Assembly: GCA_002395775.1 (NCBI GenBank)
Contig: DGUV01000046.1
Coordinates: forward strand, 1 to 35,822
DNA length: 35,822 nt
Origin: Prevotellaceae bacterium UBA4301
GTDB taxonomy: Bacteria > Bacteroidota > Bacteroidia > Bacteroidales > Bacteroidaceae
Direction of reading: 5' to 3'
Part shown: positions 1 to 7,846 of the stretch, piece by piece
How positions within the stretch are numbered: position 1 is the first letter of the stretch
How the letters are laid out: the number at the start of each line of letters is the position of its first letter
Translations under genes and position numbers: made by a program
The notes under the pieces: model-generated
Databases searched by the model: none
What the model was told of the DNA's origin: nothing
What the model saw: the letters and a program-made list of their open reading frames with translations, nothing else

Positions 1-2681
1 CTTTCGCCCTTCAGCTCAAGTGCGTGGGTTGCCTCCTGGTTGTAGAACTGGATGCCATGCGTGCCATTGGCCTCCACGCTGGTGCCGTCCGTCAGCGTCA
101 GTGTCCCCGTGTCGGGGTTGTAGGTCACCTTTCCGCTCTTCACGGCGGGGAATCCGCCTGCGGCCGAGATGTCCTGATAGTTGTCCTTCGTGACCTCCAC
201 GCCGCCAATCCGGATGCCGTACTTCTTCTCTGCGGGGGCGATGACCACTTCCTCCGTGCAGACGTTGCCGTTGAGCTTCACCGCGCCGCCCTCGATGACG
301 GCGCCAGCGGGAGAGACTATCTCGCACCCCTCCAGGGTGATGCTCTTGAGGTCGCAGATGGAGCCTTCCCTGCCTTTGGCCCTCACATTGGCATTGGTGA
401 GTTTTAGGTTTCCTTCTATGTCTGAAGGTCCTGAAATGCCCCAATTCCCTTCGAGTTCCATTTGGCCGGTATTCCTTATCTCAAAAGTATGATTCCCATA
501 AAAGTAGAAAGCGCAGTCTATCTCAGAGGAGGTCTTCAGCGAGCCGGGTCCCTCTATTACTGCGTCGCCATTGGCAATTGCAACTGAAGCACGTCTTGAA
601 GTTATTTCATTCTGGCCTTCCAATCTTAGGGTAAACAGACTGGTTTCAATGTTTGACTCCTCCTTGTTATAACGCACTGGTGCTGTTATCACGGCATCCT
701 TCAGCGTGAGGGTGTTGGTCGCGGGGTCGAAGGTGACGGTTCCGCTCTTAATAGCGCTGAAGCCGTTGGCGGCCGAGATGTCGGTGTAGTTATCTGAGGT
801 GACCATTGTTTCATCGTTTCTTTCACCAAAACTGATGCCGTACTTCTCTGCGGGGGCGATGACCACCTCTTCCGTGCAGACGCTGCCGCCGAGCTTCACG
901 CTGCCGCCGTCAATCACTGCTCCGGCGGGCTCTCGCAGTTTGCACCCCTCCAGGGTGATGGCCTCGAAATCGCAGATGGAGCCGCGGGTGCCTCGGGCCT
1001 TCACTCGGACGCCGTTGATTTTCAGTCTGCCTTCTGCTCTGTTGTTTCCTGCAATGCCCCATCGTCCTTCGGCCTCAATGCCCCCCTGATTCTTGATTTC
1101 CAGGGTGTGTTGCCCGTGCAAGTAAATGCCACAGTCGTATGGGGCCGAACATTTCAGCGAGCCAGAGCCAGATATGAGTGCGTCAGCTAAGAGGTGGATT
1201 GCAGCTTGGGATGCATCGCTGACGCTGTTCTCGCCTACGGGGTTGATGGTGAGTTTATCAGTGCCATGGTAATAAACCATTCCCTCCACCACGGCGTCCC
1301 TCATCAGCAGTAGGTTCATCTCGGGGTCGTAGGCCACCTCTCCGCTCTTCACGGCGGGGAATCCGCCTGCGGCCGAGATGTCGAGGTAGTTTTTCGTCGT
1401 TACCTCCACGCCGCCAATCCGGATGCCGTACTTCTTCTCAAAGGGGGTGATGACCACTTCCTCCGTGCAGACGTTGCCGTTGAGCTTCACCGCGCCGCCC
1501 TCGATGACGGCGCCAGCGGGAGCGTCAATCTCGCACCCCTCCAGGGTGATGCTCTTGAGGTCGCAGATGGAGCCTTCCCAGCCTCGGGCCTTCACTCGGG
1601 CGTTGGTGAGTTTCAGGTTTCCTTCTATGTTTGAAGGTCCTGAAATGCCCCATCGCCCTTCGAGTTCCATTTGGCCGGTATTCCTTATCTCAAAAGTATG
1701 ATTCCCCACAACGTAGATACCGCAGTCTTTCTCAGAAGAGGTCTTCAGCGAGCCGGGTCCCTCTATTACTCCTGGGCCTCTGCCAATTGCAACTGAAGCA
1801 CCACGTGAAGTTATTTCATTCTTGCCTTCCAATCTTAGGGTAAACAGACTGGTTTCAATGTTTGACTTCTCCTTGTCATAACGCACTGGTGCTGTTATCA
1901 CGGCATTCTTCAGCGTGAGGGTGTTGGTCGCGGGGTCGAAGGTGACGGTTCCGCTCTTAATGGCGCTGAAGCCGTTGGCGGCCGAGATGTTGGTGTAGTT
2001 CTCTGAGGTGACCATTGTTTCACTGCTAGTTTCACCAATCATGATGCCGTACTTCATTGTGCGGGCGATGACCACTTCTTCCGTGCAGATGTTGCCGTTG
2101 AACATCACATAGCCGCCGTCAATAGTTGCGCCAGCCGGAGAGGTTATCTTGCAGTCCGTGAGCTCTATCGAGTTAAGGTCGCAGATGGACCCCTCCCTGC
2201 CTTTGACCTTCACATTGGCATTGGTGATCTTTAAGTTTCCTTCTAAGTTTCCTTCTATGATTAAAGGTCCTGAAATGCCCCATCTCCCTTCGAGTTCCAT
2301 TTGGCCGGTATTCCTTATCTCAAAAGTATGATTCCCCCGAACGTAGATACCGCAGTCTTTCTCAGAAGAGGTCTTCAGCGAGCCGGGTCCCTCTATTACT
2401 CCTGGGCCCATGGCAATTGCAACTGAAGCACCACGTGAAGTTATTTCATTCTGGCCTTCCAATCTTAGGGTAAACAGACTGGTTTCAATGTTTGACTCCT
2501 CCTTGTCATAACGCACTGGTGCTGTTATCACGGCATTCTTCAGCGTCAGGGTGTTGGTCGTGGGGTCGAAGGTGACGGTTCCGCTCTTAATGGCGCTGAA
2601 GCCGTTGGCGGCCGAGATGTTGGTGTAGTTCTCTGAGGTGACCATTGTTTCACTGAGATATTCACCAAATTTGATGCCGTA
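1..2681 (-). repeat. Five tandem ~590-630 bp repeat units inside the repeat protein
   Basis: Units start at the YGI codons at about 2681, 2051, 1430, 842 and 221 (minus strand). Units 1, 2 and 4 open with an ETMVTSxNYTxISAANGF type and are nearly identical at DNA level over several hundred bases; compare 400-790 with 1600-2010 and 2260-2650. Units 3 and 5 open with a GGVEVTxxNYxDISAAGGF type. The near-identity of non-adjacent units points to recent duplication or recombination between them. Confidence 0.85.
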
Positions 2682-2906
2682 GGAAACGACATCCCCCGGT
2701 GCCTTGTGTCTGGCATTTGCTGCCTTCGTGGAGGAAGGGCCACGTTGGTCGGCATCGTGCTGAGTGCGACTGGCGGATTTTCCATAAGGACTTGCAACGC
2801 TGGCGGCGTCTGTCCCTCCGCCCACTGTTTTTTGGGCAAACAAACCCACTGGTTGTGCCATGGCCATGGCCAAGGCAAGAACCTTGAATAAGTTTTTCCT
2901 TTTCAT
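1..2906 (-). CDS. Large secreted repeat protein, cut by left window edge
   Basis: Translating the minus strand from the ATG at 2906-2904 gives an uninterrupted frame of at least 968 codons that leaves the window still open, so the C-terminus is missing. It begins MKRKNLFKVLALAMAMAQ and runs to ...GLFAQ, a clear signal peptide, followed by a low-complexity linker of about 50 residues. The rest is at least five units of about 196-210 residues, each opening with YGI. Each unit carries a pattern like SGTVTFDPxTNTLTLKNA, then short beta-rich steps and a closing CTEEVVIA. The family resembles the DPxTNTLTL repeats of gut bacterial surface proteins, and a parallel-beta fold is my inference. It lies 22 bp downstream of a paralogue with the same repeats, so the two are probably one transcript. 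Secreted or surface location is likely; the function is unknown. I checked the frame by hand through all units and saw no stop. Confidence 0.85.
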   Translation of the reverse strand, partial: MKRKNLFKVLALAMAMAQPVGLFAQKTVGGGTDAASVASPYGKSASRTQHDADQRGPSSTKAANARHKAPGDVVSYGIKFGEYLSETMVTSENYTNISAANGFSAIKSGTVTFDPTTNTLTLKNAVITAPVRYDKEESNIETSLFTLRLEGQNEITSRGASVAIAMGPGVIEGPGSLKTSSEKDCGIYVRGNHTFEIRNTGQMELEGRWGISGPLIIEGNLEGNLKITNANVKVKGREGSICDLNSIELTDCKITSPAGATIDGGYVMFNGNICTEEVVIARTMKYGIMIGETSSETMVTSENYTNISAANGFSAIKSGTVTFDPATNTLTLKNAVITAPVRYDKEKSNIETSLFTLRLEGKNEITSRGASVAIGRGPGVIEGPGSLKTSSEKDCGIYVVGNHTFEIRNTGQMELEGRWGISGPSNIEGNLKLTNARVKARGWEGSICDLKSITLEGCEIDAPAGAVIEGGAVKLNGNVCTEEVVITPFEKKYGIRIGGVEVTTKNYLDISAAGGFPAVKSGEVAYDPEMNLLLMRDAVVEGMVYYHGTDKLTINPVGENSVSDASQAAIHLLADALISGSGSLKCSAPYDCGIYLHGQHTLEIKNQGGIEAEGRWGIAGNNRAEGRLKINGVRVKARGTRGSICDFEAITLEGCKLREPAGAVIDGGSVKLGGSVCTEEVVIAPAEKYGISFGERNDETMVTSDNYTDISAANGFSAIKSGTVTFDPATNTLTLKDAVITAPVRYNKEESNIETSLFTLRLEGQNEITSRRASVAIANGDAVIEGPGSLKTSSEIDCAFYFYGNHTFEIRNTGQMELEGNWGISGPSDIEGNLKLTNANVRAKGREGSICDLKSITLEGCEIVSPAGAVIEGGAVKLNGNVCTEEVVIAPAEKKYGIRIGGVEVTKDNYQDISAAGGFPAVKSGKVTYNPDTGTLTLTDGTSVEANGTHGIQFYNQEATHALELKGE

Positions 2907-2928
2907 AGTAAACAGGTTTTAGGGGTTA

Positions 2929-5103
2929 TTACTTTTTCAGCACTTTCTGCCCGCCGCGGACATAAACGCCCTTGGGCAGGCGGTCGAGTTCGGCTTGCTG
3001 GCGCACACCCTTCAGGCTGAAGGTGCCTTGGGGCTTTGCCGTTGCGTTGGCTGGTGTGGCCTGGATGGCGTTGGTGTCCATCTTGCGGATAATCACCTCG
3101 TCCGTCACCACGGCGTCGCTGAGGGTGTGGCAGATGGCGCCCTCCTCGGCGTTCCACGCGGCGTCCTCGGGCTCCACTATCTCGCAGTTGCGCATGTAGA
3201 AGGCTGCCAGGCCCGACACCGAGCCGCCCTCGCCCTTGGCGCGCACGTTGGCGTCTTCCACCATCAGCGTGCCCAGGCGGCCACAGCCCGAGATGCCCCA
3301 GAAGCCCTCGGCCTCAACGGAGCAGCTGCGGATGCGCATGGACTTCAGGATGCCGATGGCCTCGCGCCCTTCCGAGACGATGCTGAGCACCGCATCGGCA
3401 TCGCCCTTGACGATGAGCACCTCTACGTCGGCCAGCAGGCCGGCAAAGTGGGAGACCACCTTGTTGTCGCCTATCAGGCTGAGGGTCCATTCGGCGTGAT
3501 GCACGGCGGTGTTTCCGTCAATGGTGATGGCCGTGCTGTCGCCGGCGTGCTTTATCACGGCATTGTCCAGGGTGAGCGTCTGCGTGCGGGGGTCGAAGGT
3601 GACGCGGCCCTCTCTTACACATTCGAAACCGCCCTCTGGCGTGATGTTCTCATAGTTGAGGTTGGTCACTTCCACACCGCCAATCTTCAGGCCGAGAGGC
3701 ACCACGCGGCGGATGACCACCTCCTCGTTTGTGGCACTGCCCTCGACTCTCACTTCCCCGTTCTCTATGTAGGCCCCGGGGGGAGAGGTAATCTGGCAGT
3801 TGTAGAGCGCAATGTCCTGGAAACCGCTCACAGAACTGCTGCGCCCCTGGGCCCAGACGTCGGCGTCGTAGATTTCCATGTGTTCCGTGCGGGTGGTGCC
3901 GCGGATGCCATGCTGCCCTCCGTGGGCCTTGATTTGGCAGCCGCCGATGATGAGCGTTACGCCGTTTTTGACTTCGATGCCCGCTCCGCCCTCGGCGTTG
4001 AACGAACAGATGTCGCCTTCAATGATGAGCCTGACCGACGTGGACAGGGCCGAGTTCGGACGGCCCTGGGCCGACACCTTGCTCTCGCCGTGCAGTTGCA
4101 GCGTGTAGCGCCGCACGCCTTCGCCGTAGAACTCAATGCCATGCGTGTTGGCCGACTCTACGGAGGTGCCTTCGGTCAGGTTCAGGGCGTTGCTCCCGCG
4201 GTCGAACTTCAGGTATCCCCTCTTCACGGCAGGGAACCCGCCCTCGGCCGAGATGTTCTGATAGTTGGCTTCGGTGAGCTCCACGCCGCCGATGCGGATG
4301 CCGTAGCGGTCGGCGTAGCCAATGATGACCTCGCCCGTACATACCTGTCCGTCGAGCATGACCGAACCATAATTGGCCACAGCTCCATGGGGCTGGATGA
4401 CTTCGATGTCGTCGTACAGGTAAATTCCGTTGAAGCCCAGGATGCACCCCTGAGTGCCGCGGGCTATGAGGCGTGCCTTTTCGGAAATGCGCAGTTGTTC
4501 CCGTCCGTTGTCGGCTTGCAGACCGTAGGACGTGCCGTTGGCTTCGAGCATGACGGCATCGGCAAGGATGAGCGATTTCAGGTTGGTGACCAGGAAAGCA
4601 CCGGACGTGTTGTCGCCCATGCCGGCCTGCACCACTCCTCCTCCGTCGATGCTGAGGTCTGTAGCCGTCACTATGGAGTAGGGGCTGGCCGAATAGACCT
4701 TGTTGATGCCCGTTGCCGTCAGGGTGGCATTGAACATTGCTGAGGTGAACTCGATGGCGGTCTCCTCGCCGCCGTCAATCGTAGCATTGGAGAGCGTCAG
4801 CTTTCGGCTTGTGGGCAGAAATTTCACCGTGCCGCTCTTCACGGCAGGAAACCCGCCCGCGGCCGAGATGTCCTGATAGTTTTCTGAGGTCACCTCCACG
4901 CCGCCTATGCGGATGCCGTAGGTCTCATCTCCCGTCTGGGCTTCCGTGACCATGGCAATGCCGAAGACGAAGCCCAGCAGGAGCATGCACTTGACGGTGG
5001 TGTTGTGGCTCACCACCATGCTCAGCAGTTTGGTGACGGCCGTGGCCCCGCAGATGGCGCCCAGCAGCGTCAGCAACTTCTTTCTTTCGTAAGGGTTTTT
5101 CAT
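2929..5103 (-). CDS. Secreted three-repeat protein, paralogue of its downstream neighbour
   Basis: A protein of 724 residues from the ATG at 5103. I chose this start over one 14 codons upstream because the upstream stretch reads like untranslated leader. The N-terminus is unusual: two hydrophobic stretches separated by a short polar segment, with a plausible cleavage site after VTEAQ. Three units follow, opening YGIRIGGVEVTSENYQDIS, YGIRIGGVELTEANYQNIS and LGLKIGGVEVTNLNYENIT, the same repeat as in the 1-2906 protein. The end reads FSLKGVRQQAELDRLPKGVYVRGGQKVLKK when joined, resembling the Prevotella-type T9SS tail (KGxYxxxGxKV). It lies 89 bp downstream of the lipoprotein gene. Likely exported to the cell surface; no enzymatic motif is visible. 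A shorter start at an internal Met nearer the second hydrophobic stretch cannot be excluded. Confidence 0.8.
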   Translation of the reverse strand: MKNPYERKKLLTLLGAICGATAVTKLLSMVVSHNTTVKCMLLLGFVFGIAMVTEAQTGDETYGIRIGGVEVTSENYQDISAAGGFPAVKSGTVKFLPTSRKLTLSNATIDGGEETAIEFTSAMFNATLTATGINKVYSASPYSIVTATDLSIDGGGVVQAGMGDNTSGAFLVTNLKSLILADAVMLEANGTSYGLQADNGREQLRISEKARLIARGTQGCILGFNGIYLYDDIEVIQPHGAVANYGSVMLDGQVCTGEVIIGYADRYGIRIGGVELTEANYQNISAEGGFPAVKRGYLKFDRGSNALNLTEGTSVESANTHGIEFYGEGVRRYTLQLHGESKVSAQGRPNSALSTSVRLIIEGDICSFNAEGGAGIEVKNGVTLIIGGCQIKAHGGQHGIRGTTRTEHMEIYDADVWAQGRSSSVSGFQDIALYNCQITSPPGAYIENGEVRVEGSATNEEVVIRRVVPLGLKIGGVEVTNLNYENITPEGGFECVREGRVTFDPRTQTLTLDNAVIKHAGDSTAITIDGNTAVHHAEWTLSLIGDNKVVSHFAGLLADVEVLIVKGDADAVLSIVSEGREAIGILKSMRIRSCSVEAEGFWGISGCGRLGTLMVEDANVRAKGEGGSVSGLAAFYMRNCEIVEPEDAAWNAEEGAICHTLSDAVVTDEVIIRKMDTNAIQATPANATAKPQGTFSLKGVRQQAELDRLPKGVYVRGGQKVLKK

Positions 5104-5192
5104 AAGCTTTGGATTTTTGAGGGTTAATAAATGTTGGTGGTACATTAATTGATTGGGGGGGAGGAGGCAATTGCGGCAGTTGTCCCTTGAGG

Positions 5193-5741
5193 CTAATAAT
5201 CATCCAGGTCTAACATGCCCTTGAAATTGATGCTGATAGTGTGCTCCTTACCATCGCCGAAACCCTCCTTTCCCTTGACCTTGCCATCCTTGAGCCTTAT
5301 CTCAAACTCGGCACCGAAGCCCGTGCGCTTGATATAGAAGGTGCCAGTCTGAAAGACAGGATAAGGGGTCCCTGGCTTGCCATAGGTATCGATAATTTTC
5401 TCTGGATAATAAAATTCCACAGACCAGTACCAACCGTCGTGCTTTGGCTCCTTCTGGGTGAGGTCGGTGGTCTTGCCATCGTGGTGCAAGGCACTGGCAT
5501 CTAGTCTGACCCCTTTGGTCTTCTCCTCCGAAATGTACAAAACAATCTGATAGTTGCCATCATCCAACTCGTCTTTGTCGATGCCGGCCGAGAGGATAAG
5601 GTGCGATACACCATCGAAGGTGACCGTGTTGATTTCGGGCTTTCTGGTTTCGGGTTCGTCGTCATCCTTGCACGAGGTGAAGACGAGTGAGATGCACGCC
5701 ATCGTAATGGCTGCACACAATAGAGTGGAAAGTTTCTTCAT
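5193..5741 (-). CDS. Lipoprotein with acidic surface-export tag
   Basis: A protein of 182 residues. It starts MKKLSTLLCAAITMACISLV, and a lipobox (FTSC) places the lipidated Cys at residue 24. The residues just after it, KDDDEPE, match the acidic lipoprotein export signal described in Bacteroidota for lipoproteins flipped to the outer leaflet, so surface exposure is likely. The remainder (about 150 residues) is beta-rich with no motif I recognise. It sits first in a minus-strand series followed by the two repeat proteins and may be a partner or anchor for them; that link is inference from position only. No TAnnTTTG element is visible upstream. Confidence 0.75.
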   Translation of the reverse strand: MKKLSTLLCAAITMACISLVFTSCKDDDEPETRKPEINTVTFDGVSHLILSAGIDKDELDDGNYQIVLYISEEKTKGVRLDASALHHDGKTTDLTQKEPKHDGWYWSVEFYYPEKIIDTYGKPGTPYPVFQTGTFYIKRTGFGAEFEIRLKDGKVKGKEGFGDGKEHTISINFKGMLDLDDY

Positions 5742-5818
5742 AGCAGTTTGGTTTTTAAGTGGTTAATAATGGTTGTATTCCTTTATTAGTGTTCTTGATT
5801 ACGGATGTGCTTATGCCT

Positions 5819-6073
5819 TTATGTAGTAGGATGTATGTCTCCCCATGTCTGTTTAATTCCCTGCAAGACCTTTATAGATTCATCTAATGGATGGATGAAA
5901 AGTGTGTATGCCCCCATAATAAGCAAGAGAACATATATCCATGGGCGAGCGATTTCATATTTGCTTTTTTTCATAAGACGACAGGTTGACCAGACAATTT
6001 GTATGGGGAGGTACATGATGGAAATCAGTACATATAAATACAGGATTTGCAAAAGAAGGATTAAATAGTTCAT
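5819..6073 (-). CDS. Small two-helix membrane protein, hypothetical
   Basis: An 84-residue frame starting MNYLILLLQILYLYVLISIM, with a long hydrophobic N-terminal segment, a short basic middle (STCRLMKKSKYEIARP) and a second hydrophobic segment WIYVLLLIMGAYTLFI, then a polar tail. This positive-middle, two-helix layout is what a real small inner-membrane protein looks like, and it fills an otherwise empty stretch between the methyltransferase and lipoprotein genes. The DNA is AT-rich, where chance hydrophobic frames are common, so I hold it with moderate confidence. A frame on the opposite strand covers the same bases but shows no protein-like features. Confidence 0.45.
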   Translation of the reverse strand: MNYLILLLQILYLYVLISIMYLPIQIVWSTCRLMKKSKYEIARPWIYVLLLIMGAYTLFIHPLDESIKVLQGIKQTWGDIHPTT

Positions 6074-6185
6074 GATTCATGATTCATATTTCATATACTT
6101 AATATTCCATAACAAGCACCAAATTCAACTGCACACCAAATTGCACCAGCTGGCCCAATGGCTTTTTGAGGGTCAATAATAATGG

Positions 6186-6845
6186 TTATGGCTTGCGCGC
6201 AATGATGCACAGATATTGGCGCTTCGCTTCGTGGAGCACCTCGATGTCCTTGAACCCCGTTGACCGCAGGTGGTAGCTCAGCTCCTCGGCCGTGTAGTAG
6301 GGCATGTCGAGCGAAAGTTGCGACAGCTTGATTACTTCGTCGCCCCGGTCTCTGTACTCGTTGTTGACAATGAGGAAACGACCGCCGTGGCACAGCACCT
6401 CCCACACCTGTCGGAAGGAACGGGCAGGGCCTGGCCACAGGGGCACGGAATTGAAGGCGGTGACAAGCGAGAACGTCCCGTTGGGGAAAGGCAGACTGGA
6501 GACGCAAATCTTCATCAGGTCGCACCGTTCTTGTGTGATGGCCTTCTTGTTGTAGGCTTCTGACATGGAGATGGCGCACGATGATATGTCAACGCCCATG
6601 GCATAGCCGTCAGGAGAGAGGGCGAGCATGCGCTTTATGTTGGCACCGCCGCCGCAGCCTATGTCGAGGATGGATTCGCTTGGCCCGATGGTCAGATTCT
6701 TCAGTCCCCAGCGAGCCATGGCCGCGCTGCTGCCATGGTTCATCTTTGTCAGCATCAGCTTGCCCAGGATGCCTGAGGGATAGCAGTAGTTGGAGCGAAT
6801 GCTCTTCTTGATGTTCCGCACGATGTGTTTGGGTGATAGGTTCAT
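6186..6845 (-). CDS. Class I SAM-dependent methyltransferase
   Basis: A 219-residue protein with the Rossmann methyltransferase signature DIGCGGG at residues 61-67 (motif I). An acidic strand end GVDIS follows (binding the SAM ribose), then CDLMKICVSSLPFPNGTFSLVTAFNS (motif region IV to post-IV) and a RQVWEVLCHGGRFLIVNNE strand typical of the UbiE/COG2226 group. No signal peptide, so cytoplasmic. The substrate cannot be read from sequence; the fold is used for small molecules, quinones and lipids. It follows the sulfatase-modifying-factor-like gene by 88 bp on the same strand. The leader just before the ATG is A-rich, as is usual for Bacteroidota, with no Shine-Dalgarno. Confidence 0.85.
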   Translation of the reverse strand: MNLSPKHIVRNIKKSIRSNYCYPSGILGKLMLTKMNHGSSAAMARWGLKNLTIGPSESILDIGCGGGANIKRMLALSPDGYAMGVDISSCAISMSEAYNKKAITQERCDLMKICVSSLPFPNGTFSLVTAFNSVPLWPGPARSFRQVWEVLCHGGRFLIVNNEYRDRGDEVIKLSQLSLDMPYYTAEELSYHLRSTGFKDIEVLHEAKRQYLCIIARKP

Positions 6846-6933
6846 TTTGTTAAGTTGTTTTTAATTTGGTTACAGTGTGTGTGTTGATATAGTGGGCTGA
6901 TGTCGGGCCCCGTGGGCGGGGCGTCGGGTCGCT

Positions 6934-7671
6934 TCACATGTCCATGGCCAGACGTAGGCCTACGGTGCCCAGTTTGCCCGTGGGCCAGAGGAAGGAGCGG
7001 CTGGCAACGCGGCACGTCGTGGCACGGTCGCTGAAGCTGCCGCCGCGTATTACATGGAAACTGCCCGTGTCGGGACCTTTGGGATTCTCCTCGGGCGAAA
7101 TCATGTAGTAGGCAGTCGAATACCAGTCGCTGCACCACTCGCTGACGTTGCCCGACATGTCGTATAGCCCCAATTCGTTGGCAAACTTCATGCACACCTC
7201 GTGTGTGGCAGCAGTGCTGTTGTTGAAGTGCCAGGCAACGTCGTCCAGCTGGTTGCTGCCCGCATAGCGGAAGTCGCGGGACAGTTGTCCGCCTCTGGCA
7301 GCATATTCCCATTCGGCCTCCGTGGGCAGGCGGAATTTCTCGTGAAACATGTCGCTCAATCGTTTTATGAAGCGCTGGCAGTCGTTCCAGCTTACCTGTT
7401 CCACTGGCCGATGGCCCCCCTTCCAGTTCGAGGGGTTGGAGCCCATGACCATCTGCCACAGGTCCTGAGTGACCAGGGTCTGGCCGATGTAGAAGTCAGA
7501 GAGTCGGACCAGGTGGGGAGGCTTCTCTTCGCTGTAGGAATATTTGTCGCCGTCCCGGGCACCCATGAAAAAAGATCCACCTCTGACCGGAGCCATGGTA
7601 AACGACACTGCGTTGTTGCTAAATGATTTTAATAATTCTTTGTCTGACGTTGTCTGAGTCGTTTTTTCCAT
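6934..7671 (-). CDS. Formylglycine-generating-enzyme-like (SUMF1 domain) protein
   Basis: A 245-residue protein that is essentially one SUMF1/FGE-sulfatase domain. Family landmarks appear in order: RGGSFFMGA (30-38), PHLVRLSDFYIG (52-63), PVEQVSWNDC (89-98), FRLPTEAEWEYAARGG (113-128), GLYDMSGNVSEWCSDWY (168-184), HVIRGGSF (206-213) and a final GLRLAMD. True formylglycine-generating enzymes carry a cysteine pair in a CxxxxC arrangement before AARS. Here the matching stretch is TTCRVASRS with a single Cys at 220, so sulfatase maturation is unlikely. Such non-canonical members are common in Bacteroidota, and some act in other oxidations or have no known activity. No signal peptide is seen, suggesting the cytoplasm. 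Its nearest upstream neighbour is an LRR surface-protein gene, separated by an inverted repeat. Confidence 0.85.
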   Translation of the reverse strand: MEKTTQTTSDKELLKSFSNNAVSFTMAPVRGGSFFMGARDGDKYSYSEEKPPHLVRLSDFYIGQTLVTQDLWQMVMGSNPSNWKGGHRPVEQVSWNDCQRFIKRLSDMFHEKFRLPTEAEWEYAARGGQLSRDFRYAGSNQLDDVAWHFNNSTAATHEVCMKFANELGLYDMSGNVSEWCSDWYSTAYYMISPEENPKGPDTGSFHVIRGGSFSDRATTCRVASRSFLWPTGKLGTVGLRLAMDM

Positions 7672-7716
7672 GATTCCAGTTCTTTAGAGGTGGATACTTT
7701 ATTTGGTTGTTGTCCG

Positions 7717-7846
7717 GATGGGAAAACAATATCATACAGGCGTAAGTGCCTTGTTGAAAACGTTATAAACCCATGAGACGGCACTTCCCTGCCCCATAGT
7801 GGCGATAGGTAGCATGGTGCCATGTATGATATTGTGTGTTCCCATC
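7717..7846. repeat. Inverted-repeat element after the LRR gene
   Basis: Left arm 7717-7738 (GATGGGAAAACAATATCATACA in two parts: GATGGGAAAACAA, TATCATACA) and right arm 7823-7846 are reverse complements over 21 bases with a short bulge, separated by 84 bp. Nested inside are a second pair (AAGTGCC at 7744-7750, GGCACTT at 7780-7786) and a short palindrome (CATGGTGCCATG at 7813-7824). The right arm touches the stop codon of the LRR gene ending at 7845. It could be a MITE-like element or a terminator-type fold; no T-tract supports a classical terminator. Confidence 0.6.

Noticed and set aside
2995..4743. A 582-codon open frame on the plus strand opposite the three-repeat protein
   Set aside because: It is antisense to a well-supported gene with signal peptide and repeats, has no start context or family motif, and its His/Ala/Val/Asp-rich composition is typical of a mirror frame in GC-rich coding DNA.
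6091..6579. A 162-codon minus-strand frame overlapping the methyltransferase
   Set aside because: It is out of frame with a clear SAM methyltransferase and has no coherent features.
7739..7822. Invertible promoter between the inverted repeats
   Set aside because: No TAnnTTTG box in either orientation and no recombinase nearby; kept only as an inverted-repeat element.
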